Source: Nitrospina sp. (GTDB lineage Bacteria; Nitrospinota; Nitrospinia; Nitrospinales; Nitrospinaceae). Taken from it: a DNA stretch of 5,029 nt. The stretch covers positions 1-5,029 of the forward strand of contig SMVS01000083.1 of assembly GCA_004357435.1 (NCBI GenBank). The letters are read 5' to 3'. Positions 1-5,029 of this stretch are shown piece by piece; position 1 is the stretch's first letter; every line of letters starts with the position of its first letter. The notes under the pieces are model-generated. The model was not told the origin of the DNA. It did not search any database and was given only the letters and a program-made list of their open reading frames with translations. Made by a program: the position numbers and the translations under genes.

Positions 1-342
1 CGACGCCACGGCAACCGGCGATTGAGGATCGCTGTGGGCGTTGGCCCGCAGGTGATCCAAATTCAAAAACACCATGTGTCGCTCATGCTGAACGTACACC
101 AGATCGGCGAGATCAATCAGGATTTCCGGATACGCGTAGCGCAGGATCAAGTTGAAATTTTCCTGGTGTTTTTTTCCCTGGTGATTATCGGCAAACCCCA
201 CACTGCGGCTCAGTTGTTCAAAGAGCTCCACCACGGCACGGTTCAACTCCGGAGCGGAGGACTTCTGCAACCCCAGCCAGGCGCGGCCGATCTCGTTCAG
301 CAACGGGCGCCCCGGCGTCATAAAAATAACATCCGCATTCAT
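1..342 (-). CDS. Hypothetical protein, N-terminal 114 residues, cut by the left edge
   Basis: An open frame starts at an ATG (342-340) and runs without a stop to base 1, so the C-terminus lies outside the window. A GAGGA ribosome binding site at 355-351, 8 bases from the ATG, supports this start. It begins 16 bases after the hutH stop on the same strand, so it is very likely translated from the same transcript. The visible part begins MNADVIFMTPGRPLLNEIGR. It is soluble-looking and mixed alpha-helical, rich in Leu, Asn, His and charged residues, with no signal peptide, membrane segment or recognisable catalytic motif. I do not recognise the family. It is not urocanase (HutU) or imidazolonepropionase (HutI) as far as the N-terminus shows. 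A role linked to the upstream lyase is only inferred from gene order. Confidence 0.75.
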   Translation of the reverse strand, partial: MNADVIFMTPGRPLLNEIGRAWLGLQKSSAPELNRAVVELFEQLSRSVGFADNHQGKKHQENFNLILRYAYPEILIDLADLVYVQHERHMVFLNLDHLRANAHSDPQSPVAVAS

Positions 343-358
343 CAGGAGTGTCCTCGAT

Positions 359-1885
359 TCATAACAAGGGTCCAGTCACTTTTTCGACGGCGTTTAGAAT
401 GTCGCCGTGGTCGATCAAGCCGGCCATGGTTGCGATGTCCGGCGCCAGTTCCCGATCGCGTTGCAAATGCTTGACGTGCCGGCGGATCACCCGGTAAGCG
501 GCGAGGGTGCCGCGCCCCGGCTTGAGGTTGGTGAACAGGTCCAGCGCTTGCGCCGCGCATAACAATTCGATGGCCGCAACGTGCTGAACGTTGTTCACCA
601 CCTGGCGGGCTTTGCGCGCCGCTATGGTCCCCATGCTGACGTGGTCCTCCTTGTTGGCCGAGGTCGGGATGGAATCGACCGACGCCGGATGCGCCCACAC
701 TTTGTTTTCCGACACCAGCGCTGCCGCGGTGTATTGCGCGATCATGAATCCCGAATTGAGACCGCCTTCCTCAACCAAGAACGACGGCAGGCCGCTGAGG
801 TTGGGATTGACCATGCGTTCGATGCGCCGCTCAGAAATATTCGCCAACTCGGCCAGCGCAATGGCCAGATAGTCCAGCGCCAACGCCACCGGCTGACCGT
901 GAAAATTACCGCCCGAAAGCACCTGGCCGTTGGCAAACACCAACGGATTTTCGGTGGCGGAATTTATTTCGATTTCCAAAACTTTTTGCACATAGCGCAG
1001 GGTGTCCCGGCTGGCGCCATGCACTTGCGGCACGCAACGCAGGGAATAGGCATCCTGCACCCGGCCGCAATCCTTGTGCGAGGAGATGATCTCACTGCCG
1101 TCGGTGATGCGGCGCATGTTGGCGGCGCAATCGATCTGCCCGGGATGCGGGCGCAGTTGATGGATGCGTTTGTGAAACTGGGTTTTCGTTCCCAACAGCA
1201 CTTCCAGGCTCATGGCCGCGGCGATGTCCAGAGTTTTCGCCAGACGCGATGCCTGGTGCAGGGTGAGCGCACCGAGGGCGGTCATCACCTGGGTGCCATT
1301 GACGAGAGCGAGGCCCTCGCCTTCGGCCAGTTCCACCGGCGGGATGCCAGCCTGCCTGAGGGCCTGGGCGCCGGACAATGTGCGGCCCCGATACCGAGCC
1401 CGGCCTTTGCCGATCAGCACCAAAGCCAGATGCGCCAAAGGCGCCAAGTCACCGCTGGCGCCGACCGACCCCTGCTCCGGCACCACCGGACACACGCCCT
1501 TGTTCAGCAGGCGCAGTAAGGCGTCCAAGGTCGACAGGCGCAACCCCGAATAGCCCTTGGCCTTGCTGTTGATTATCAAGAGGAGAATGCACCGCACCAC
1601 TTCATCGGAAAACGGCGGCCCGACCCCGGCGGCGTGGCTCATCAGAATATTTTTCTGAAGCTGTTTGCCCTGGGAGCGGGAAATGACCACATCGCTGAAC
1701 GCGCCAAATCCGGTGGTGACCCCATAGATAACTTTTTTATCCCGAATCGCGTCTTCGATGACCCGGCGGGCTTTTTGAACTTTTTTTTTGGCCGAAGCGG
1801 AAACCTTGAACACGGCACCGCTCCGCAACGCGGCCACGGCATTATCCAGAGTCAGGCGCTGTCCATCAAGAACCAGTGTTTTCAT
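359..1885 (-). CDS. hutH: Histidine ammonia-lyase (histidase)
   Basis: This 508-residue enzyme would remove ammonia from L-histidine to give trans-urocanate, the first step of histidine breakdown, in the cytoplasm. The length matches the roughly 510 residues usual for the family. The self-forming MIO cofactor triad Ala143-Ser144-Gly145 lies in GSVGASGDLAPLAH. Other residues known from the Pseudomonas putida enzyme are present: Tyr54 in the VIYGVTTGFG motif, Asn196 in LVNGTQ, Gln277, Tyr280 and Arg283 in VQDAYSLRC, Phe328 in GGNFHGQP, and Glu413 in NKEDHVSMG. The Ser83-His84 pair (MSHAAGVG) is the histidine-type selectivity signature; tyrosine lyases have His-Leu and phenylalanine lyases Phe-Leu there. 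The ATG at 1885 has GAGG (1897-1894) 8 bases upstream. It is the middle gene of an apparent three-gene operon whose other members are not known hut genes. Codons 33-35 are a run of nine A residues. Function is confident; the physiological role in this context is less so. Confidence 0.96.
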   Translation of the reverse strand: MKTLVLDGQRLTLDNAVAALRSGAVFKVSASAKKKVQKARRVIEDAIRDKKVIYGVTTGFGAFSDVVISRSQGKQLQKNILMSHAAGVGPPFSDEVVRCILLLIINSKAKGYSGLRLSTLDALLRLLNKGVCPVVPEQGSVGASGDLAPLAHLALVLIGKGRARYRGRTLSGAQALRQAGIPPVELAEGEGLALVNGTQVMTALGALTLHQASRLAKTLDIAAAMSLEVLLGTKTQFHKRIHQLRPHPGQIDCAANMRRITDGSEIISSHKDCGRVQDAYSLRCVPQVHGASRDTLRYVQKVLEIEINSATENPLVFANGQVLSGGNFHGQPVALALDYLAIALAELANISERRIERMVNPNLSGLPSFLVEEGGLNSGFMIAQYTAAALVSENKVWAHPASVDSIPTSANKEDHVSMGTIAARKARQVVNNVQHVAAIELLCAAQALDLFTNLKPGRGTLAAYRVIRRHVKHLQRDRELAPDIATMAGLIDHGDILNAVEKVTGPLL

Positions 1886-1908
1886 ATTTCAATCCTCGCA
1901 AGCTCCGG

Positions 1909-2268
1909 TCAAGGCCAGTCCCAGACTGGACGGCCCAGCAGGTACACGGTGATCAGCAGACACGGCAACACATAGGGCACGGCGGCAAAGGCCTCGCCAG
2001 TGGTCAGAGTATACGCCGCCCACAACGAGCGGGCGGAGTAGATGGCGGCCAGCGCCACGGCCAGGTTTTTCGATCCCTTATAAATAAAATACGACAGCAC
2101 ACCGAACAAGGCCAGCGCCAAAAATGTATAGCCGGCCGCTTCCGGCAGGGCTAAATTAAAGGGGGGAAGAAACAGGTAAATCAGCAGGAGATAAACCAGA
2201 TTCAGCGCCAAAAATCCGCAGGCCGCCTGGTGAAACTTTTGCAGGGGTTTGATTGAGGTCTCCGACAT
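1909..2268 (-). CDS. Small four-helix integral membrane protein, unknown function
   Basis: This 119-residue protein has four likely transmembrane helices at about residues 13-34, 43-63, 68-88 and 92-112. The N-terminus is short and hydrophilic (MSETSIKPLQKF) and the C-terminus ends LGRPVWDWP. Loops are very short, as in compact four-helix inner-membrane proteins. I recognise no family motif or catalytic residue. The ATG at 2268 is chosen because it places a short polar tail directly before helix 1. An in-frame ATG at 2331 would add 21 residues, but neither start has a good ribosome binding site. The stop lies 23 bases before the hutH ATG on the same strand, so it appears to be the first gene of the hutH operon. 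A role as a histidine or urocanate permease is not supported, since the protein is far smaller than known hut transporters, though a small accessory role is possible. Confidence 0.8.
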   Translation of the reverse strand: MSETSIKPLQKFHQAACGFLALNLVYLLLIYLFLPPFNLALPEAAGYTFLALALFGVLSYFIYKGSKNLAVALAAIYSARSLWAAYTLTTGEAFAAVPYVLPCLLITVYLLGRPVWDWP

Positions 2269-2336
2269 AACAGTGAAAGGCTGTGAGGCAATGACCGGAA
2301 TGAACCTTGTTGCGGGTTGATGCCAACCCATTGCAC

Positions 2337-2363
2337 ATTATCGGGGGGTATGGTAGCTTTCAC
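2337..2363 (-). promoter_or_regulatory. Weak candidate promoter for the membrane-protein/hutH operon
   Basis: Reading the minus strand, GTGAAA (2363-2358; 4 of 6 to the -35 consensus) is followed after 15 bases by GATAAT (2342-2337; 5 of 6 to the -10 consensus). Transcription would start near 2330, about 60 bases before the ATG at 2268. The spacer is shorter than the optimal 17 and the -35 is poor, so this is tentative. If the start is near 2330, the upstream in-frame ATG at 2331 would hardly be transcribed, which favours the 2268 start. Confidence 0.3.
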
Positions 2364-2391
2364 TTTTTTAAGAGTTTCGGCAACCGTTACG

Positions 2392-2426
2392 GACCCCGCT
2401 CATTTCAGCTCCAGTCTACCGGGGTC
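2392..2426 (+). repeat. Inverted repeat in the tyrS leader
   Basis: GACCCCG (2392-2398) and CGGGGTC (2420-2426) are perfect 7-base complements separated by 21 bases. In the tyrS transcript they could form a hairpin ending 5 bases before the ribosome binding site. No T-rich tail follows, so it is not an intrinsic terminator. No T-box hallmarks are seen. It could influence translation initiation or be chance. Confidence 0.35.
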
Positions 2427-2431
2427 ATTCC

Positions 2432-2436
2432 AGGGA
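2432..2436 (+). promoter_or_regulatory. tyrS ribosome binding site
   Basis: AGGGA lies 6 bases before the ATG at 2443. It decides the tyrS start against the longer open frame that could begin at a TTG at 2317: the extra 42 residues do not resemble the N-terminus of the family, whereas MISVQEQFQ does. Confidence 0.75.
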
Positions 2437-2442
2437 CGCACC

Positions 2443-3654
2443 ATGATTTCCGTTCAAGAACAATTCCAGATCATCCAACGCGGAGTCACTGAGATCATTG
2501 ACGAAAAAGATCTTAAGCGGCGGTTGGAAAAATCAATTAAATCAGGCAAGCCGCTGAGAGTCAAGGCCGGTTTCGATCCCACCTCACCGGACCTGCACCT
2601 GGGTCATACGGTGCTGTTGCAAAAAATGAAACAGTTTCAGGACCTGGGTCATGAGGTGGTGTTCCTGATCGGCGATTTCACGGGCATGATCGGCGATCCC
2701 ACCGGAAAATCCGAAACCCGCAAAAGCCTGACCCGTGAGGAGGTGGCGGTGAACGCCAAAACCTACCTGGAGCAGGTTTATAAAATCCTAGATAAAGACA
2801 AAACCGTGGTGATGTTCAACAGCGAATGGATGAACAAATTCACCTCGACCGACATGATCAACCTGGCCGCGCAATACACGGTGGCCCGCATGATCGAGCG
2901 GGATGATTTTCAAAAACGATTGGCCAACCATCTACCGGTGTCGATCCACGAATTGCTCTACCCTCTGATCCAGGGGTACGATTCGGTGGCCATGAAAGCA
3001 GATATTGAACTGGGGGGCACCGATCAAAAATTTAACCTTCTGGTGGGGCGGGATTTGCAACGCAATCATCAAATGGAACCGCAGGTGATCCTGACACTAC
3101 CGCTCCTGGAAGGCACCGACGGGGTGCAGAAGATGAGCAAGAGCCTGGGCAACAGCATCGATGTTCTGGCAACGCCGCATGAAATGTTTGGCAAGATCAT
3201 GTCCATCTCCGACGATCTGATGTGGCGGTACTACGAACTGTTGAGCGCGTTGGATGAATCGGAGGTTCAGGCCCTTCGGCAAAAAGCGGAACAAGGCGCC
3301 ATGAATCCCAAAGAGGCAAAAATACAGCTGGCAGGAGAATTGGTCGCGCGCTACCACTCGCAGGAGTGGGCGGAAAAAGCACGGCAGGAATTCGACAGCG
3401 TGTTTAAAAATAAAAATATGCCCAAGGATATTCCGGTGCAGAAAACCTGGGGGGCAGAATCGAAATCGATCTGCACCGTGCTCAAGGAAGCGGAATTATG
3501 TTCCAGCACCTCGGACGCCCGGCGCCTGGTGCAACAAGGCGCGGTTTCCCTCGATGGAGAAAAAGTCGCCGATGTAAACTTTCAACTCAACGGCAACCAG
3601 GCCTACCTGATCAAAGTCGGGAAAAAACGATTTCTCCAAATCACCACCGATTGA
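2443..3654 (+). CDS. tyrS: Tyrosine--tRNA ligase, type 2 (TyrZ-like)
   Basis: This 403-residue class I synthetase charges tRNA-Tyr with tyrosine in the cytoplasm using ATP. The Rossmann catalytic domain occupies about residues 35-240. It has the HIGH-type signature HLGH at 52-55 within GFDPTSPDLHLGH, a tyrosine-binding segment YPLIQGYDS (173-181), GGTDQKFN (191-198) and the KMSKS loop at 230-234. An alpha-helical anticodon-binding region follows, and an S4-like RNA-binding domain fills about 343-400 (SSTSDARRLVQQGAVSLDG is typical). The GDFTGMIGDPTGKSETR block identifies the TyrZ-like subfamily rather than the E. coli TyrS type. Length and motifs are complete. The gene diverges from the membrane-protein gene and converges on the exported-protein gene with a 2-base gap. 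I see no strong sigma-70 promoter in the upstream 174 bases and no T-box. Confidence 0.97.
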   Translation: MISVQEQFQIIQRGVTEIIDEKDLKRRLEKSIKSGKPLRVKAGFDPTSPDLHLGHTVLLQKMKQFQDLGHEVVFLIGDFTGMIGDPTGKSETRKSLTREEVAVNAKTYLEQVYKILDKDKTVVMFNSEWMNKFTSTDMINLAAQYTVARMIERDDFQKRLANHLPVSIHELLYPLIQGYDSVAMKADIELGGTDQKFNLLVGRDLQRNHQMEPQVILTLPLLEGTDGVQKMSKSLGNSIDVLATPHEMFGKIMSISDDLMWRYYELLSALDESEVQALRQKAEQGAMNPKEAKIQLAGELVARYHSQEWAEKARQEFDSVFKNKNMPKDIPVQKTWGAESKSICTVLKEAELCSSTSDARRLVQQGAVSLDGEKVADVNFQLNGNQAYLIKVGKKRFLQITTD

Positions 3655-3678
3655 AATTACCGGGGACTCCGGAATTTC
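3653..3678. terminator. Candidate bidirectional terminator spanning both stop codons
   Basis: GAAATT (3653-3658) pairs with AATTTC (3673-3678), and CCGG (3660-3663) pairs with CCGG (3669-3672). This leaves a bulged A at 3659 and a five-base loop GGACT, giving ten base pairs with one bulge. The A+T-rich outer arms and G+C core give the A-tract/stem/T-tract form seen in short bidirectional terminators. The hairpin contains the end of the tyrS stop (3652-3654) and the whole stop of the opposing gene (3659-3657). T-tracts are short, so efficiency is uncertain. Confidence 0.45.
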
Positions 3679-4787
3679 TGACCCGCCACGATAGGATCCC
3701 GGCTATTGAGAATCAACGCCGTGGAAGTTTTCTCCAGGGTGTCGATCACCACCAGTTCACCGATCACATGCGGCATGGTGGCGGTGATATCCGGTGAAAT
3801 AAGCGGATTGTGTTCGTAATCCATGCTGTCAACATCCTCATCCACGCTTTGTGGAATGAGGTAGACTTCCAACCGATCCCCGTTACTAACGCCATCAGCG
3901 GACCCTTTATCAAGGTAAACAATGTCATTGGTGGCGCTCATTATAAAGTCATCTTTGATAGCCGCAATGTATCCCGCCAGGTTTTTTTTCGGCGGCACAT
4001 AAGAAGAAGAAATCATGGCTTGTCGATGCTTAGGATAGGGCAACAGAAAATCGCCTTTGCTGATCAGGTTGAAACTTTCGTGAATCTGAGCTTTGGCCAT
4101 GTTGGCGGACACTTCCCGAACCACAACCGAGCCATTGATCTGAATCAGGGGTATGATGTCATCATCGTCAATATCCGTCAGATGATTGACCAGAATCCCA
4201 TCATAATCCGCCGTATCCTCAAAAAACTCACGGTCTTCCACCGTCCCTTGCCATTCCCCCAACGGATGCTCGATCAACTCATCGTGCGAGTACACCACAA
4301 AGAGGTCGCCGACTTTTACGTTTTGTGACGATCCGATATCGATATAAACCCAATCCATCGCCGAAACCTTGGTCTTGCCGGAGATGATTTCAAAAAGGGT
4401 CCCAACGGGAGTGACCCGGGACAAGCTACCCGCTGTAAAGTATTTGTAGTAAGGAACCAGGGAATCTGAATTTTTAGGTTTATGTATATTAAGAACCGCA
4501 CTAGATTCTTCGCTGTCGGTATTGGGCGTGTCCCAAGGCGCCACGTCCCGGTCATCTGCCACCGACCCCCGTGACGAGTCCAAAGTTTCCATGCCTGGCA
4601 CCGCTTGCGCCAACAGCCGATAACTTTCATCAGGATAGGACACGCCATCCGCCGGTATACCGCTAGACGGGCCGCCCGCATTCAAACCCTGAGTGCCAAG
4701 TGGCACAGCCATCACCGGGTTACTAATTGAAAGCAAAAAGGTTATCAGGGAAACTGTGCAAAATCGAGTGCGGTTGTGGAGTGCCAT
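3657..4787 (-). CDS. Exported protein with two FlgT-C/LysM-associated-like modules
   Basis: This 376-residue protein has a Sec signal peptide: basic MALHNRTR, a hydrophobic core to about residue 21, and likely cleavage after Ala27 (NPVMA). No lipobox is present, so it should be periplasmic or envelope-associated rather than a lipoprotein. Residues 28-110 are Gly/Ser/Pro/Asp-rich and probably disordered. Two related modules follow, at about 129-250 and 270-373. Each has the pattern VY(I/L)D.GS followed by a (K/S).GD...VY turn. Each ends with a second beta-rich half (GSVVVREV to LISKGDFLLP; GELVVIDT to PIVAGQKFR). This pattern resembles modules at the C-terminus of FlgT-like and LysM-containing envelope proteins, which is a resemblance from memory. 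Module 1 has an acidic insert (TDIDDDD, 204-210). There is no LysM domain or catalytic motif. The function is unknown, with cell-wall or envelope assembly the best guess. The ATG at 4787 is chosen over a TTG at 4832 because of the ribosome binding site and signal peptide. Confidence 0.85.
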   Translation of the reverse strand: MALHNRTRFCTVSLITFLLSISNPVMAVPLGTQGLNAGGPSSGIPADGVSYPDESYRLLAQAVPGMETLDSSRGSVADDRDVAPWDTPNTDSEESSAVLNIHKPKNSDSLVPYYKYFTAGSLSRVTPVGTLFEIISGKTKVSAMDWVYIDIGSSQNVKVGDLFVVYSHDELIEHPLGEWQGTVEDREFFEDTADYDGILVNHLTDIDDDDIIPLIQINGSVVVREVSANMAKAQIHESFNLISKGDFLLPYPKHRQAMISSSYVPPKKNLAGYIAAIKDDFIMSATNDIVYLDKGSADGVSNGDRLEVYLIPQSVDEDVDSMDYEHNPLISPDITATMPHVIGELVVIDTLEKTSTALILNSRDPIVAGQKFRSPR

Positions 4788-4796
4788 GACCAAGGT

Positions 4797-4802
4797 TCCT
4801 CT
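4797..4802 (-). promoter_or_regulatory. Ribosome binding site of the exported-protein gene
   Basis: On the minus strand AGAGGA (4802-4797) lies 9 bases before the ATG at 4787. It fixes the start so that the protein begins directly with a normal signal peptide, and argues against the TTG 45 bases upstream. Confidence 0.65.
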
Positions 4803-4874
4803 TAAGAATTGATATAGACCTACACCGTTCAAGGCCTCAATACGTTTGTTTTTTAATGCTTAAAGGATTATTTA

Positions 4875-4902
4875 ATGATAACAAAACTAAAACCTTTGTA
4901 AA
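4875..4902 (-). promoter_or_regulatory. Sigma-70-type promoter for the exported-protein gene
   Basis: On the minus strand TTTACA (4902-4897; 5 of 6 to the -35 consensus) is followed after 16 bases by TATCAT (4880-4875; 5 of 6 to the -10 consensus). A TGT immediately before the -10 forms an extended -10 element. Transcription would start near 4868, leaving a leader of about 80 bases before the ATG at 4787. The surrounding DNA is strongly A+T-rich. Confidence 0.55.
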
Positions 4903-4949
4903 CGAAATAATTTAGAAACTCACAAATAATCAGATATATACAGGACGTT

Positions 4950-4966
4950 TCGTCAGGAACTGACGA
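4950..4966. repeat. Perfect 7-base inverted repeat, operator-like
   Basis: TCGTCAG (4950-4956) and CTGACGA (4960-4966) are exact reverse complements around a GAA centre. The dyad covers the -35 of the plus-strand promoter candidate. An overlapping smaller dyad, GACG (4944-4947) and CGTC (4951-4954) around TTT, extends it to the left. Together with the second dyad nearby this looks like a repressor or activator binding site, but the regulator is unknown. Confidence 0.5.
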
Positions 4967-4978
4967 TTCCTTTATAAT
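4950..4978 (+). promoter_or_regulatory. Plus-strand promoter candidate, probably for a gene beyond the right edge
   Basis: TCGTCA (4950-4955; 4 of 6 to the -35 consensus) is followed after exactly 17 bases by a perfect TATAAT (4973-4978). Transcription would start near 4985 and run out of the window. The -35 lies inside an inverted repeat and a second dyad covers the predicted start, which suggests regulation. A separate perfect TTGACA at 5007-5012 could be the -35 of another promoter whose -10 would fall just past the window end. Confidence 0.5.
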
Positions 4979-4979
4979 T

Positions 4980-4992
4980 ATGTCAGGGACAT
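4980..4992. repeat. Second 5-base inverted repeat, operator-like
   Basis: ATGTC (4980-4984) and GACAT (4988-4992) are reverse complements around AGG. The element contains GTCAGGGAC (4982-4990), which differs by one base from GTCAGGAAC (4952-4960) in the first dyad. The two copies are offset by exactly 30 bases and flank the TATAAT box. It overlaps the predicted transcription start near 4985. Confidence 0.4.
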
Positions 4993-5029
4993 GATAGTAT
5001 TCTCTCTTGACAAGCAAGAATAGCAATGA

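Larger units (their letters stand above)
4788..5029. other. A+T-rich divergent intergenic region
   Basis: These 242 bases upstream of the exported-protein gene contain no convincing coding frame. They hold the minus-strand leader and promoter of that gene, the inverted-repeat cluster and a plus-strand promoter candidate. Base composition is clearly more A+T-rich than in the genes to the left. The layout suggests a divergent plus-strand gene just beyond the right edge. Confidence 0.6.

Noticed and set aside
22..474. Open frame of 150 codons on the plus strand
   Set aside because: It overlaps the partial gene and the end of hutH on the opposite strand, has no family match and no supported ribosome binding site.
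342..698. Second minus-strand frame inside the end of hutH, stopping at 344-342
   Set aside because: It is an out-of-frame reading of hutH with low-complexity Arg/Gly/Pro content; the adjacent true gene starts at 342 in another frame.
581..1519. Open frame of 312 codons on the plus strand opposite hutH
   Set aside because: It is a shadow of hutH in a G+C-rich gene. The translation is rich in His, Arg and Gln with no family resemblance, while the minus strand carries a complete, motif-perfect enzyme.
2416..2426. Intrinsic terminator reading of the tyrS leader repeat
   Set aside because: No run of T follows the downstream arm and the loop is long, so it is recorded only as an inverted repeat.
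2317..2442. N-terminal extension of tyrS from TTG at 2317
   Set aside because: The 42 extra residues do not look like a synthetase N-terminus, while the ATG at 2443 has a well-placed AGGGA and the expected family start.
2343..2442. T-box riboswitch upstream of tyrS
   Set aside because: Only about 100 bases are available, and I see no T-box consensus, specifier-loop architecture or antiterminator/terminator pair.
3810..4328. Open frame of 172 codons on the plus strand opposite the exported-protein gene
   Set aside because: It is a shadow frame. The minus strand has a signal peptide, ribosome binding site and duplicated modules that explain the region.
4875..4901. Eight-codon open frame on the plus strand
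   Set aside because: It is very short, overlaps the minus-strand promoter and has no ribosome binding site.
4991..5023. Ten-codon open frame (MIVFSLDKQE) downstream of the plus-strand promoter
   Set aside because: It lacks a properly spaced ribosome binding site and any leader-peptide features such as repeated codons for one amino acid or a following attenuator.

Overview
The window is ordinary, gene-dense bacterial chromosome with a moderate G+C content (about the mid-50s percent by eye). It holds five protein genes, one of them cut by the left edge. I see no RNA genes, insertion sequences, CRISPR arrays or phage-like genes. The mix fits a Gram-negative bacterium: a type-2 (TyrZ-like) tyrosyl-tRNA synthetase, a canonical histidine ammonia-lyase, and an exported protein with duplicated modules resembling those attached to LysM or FlgT-type envelope proteins. 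A member of Nitrospinota or of the former Deltaproteobacteria would fit, but that is a weak inference from general resemblance.

Left half, minus strand, read right to left (2268 to 1): a 119-residue four-helix membrane protein of unknown function, then hutH (508 residues, all key catalytic residues present), then a cytosolic-looking protein of unknown function that leaves the window at base 1. The gaps are 23 and 16 bases, and hutH and the partial gene each have a GAGG-type ribosome binding site, so the three look like one operon. No hutU, hutI or hutG is visible, so this lyase is not in a standard hut cluster as far as the window shows.

Middle, plus strand: tyrS (2443-3654), with a clear ribosome binding site and a possible leader hairpin. 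It diverges from the membrane-protein gene across a 174-base spacer.

Right half, minus strand: a secreted protein of 376 residues with two copies of a beta-rich module (4787 to 3657). It converges on tyrS with only two bases between the stop codons, and a bulged hairpin spans both stops, probably as a shared bidirectional terminator. Upstream lies an A+T-rich intergenic region (4788-5029). It carries a good minus-strand promoter for this gene, and a plus-strand promoter-like element embedded in GTCAG-containing inverted repeats that probably serves a divergent gene beyond the right edge.

I found no convincing new biological system. The best leads are the unusual hutH neighbourhood, the duplicated-module envelope protein, and the operator-like repeat cluster at the right end.
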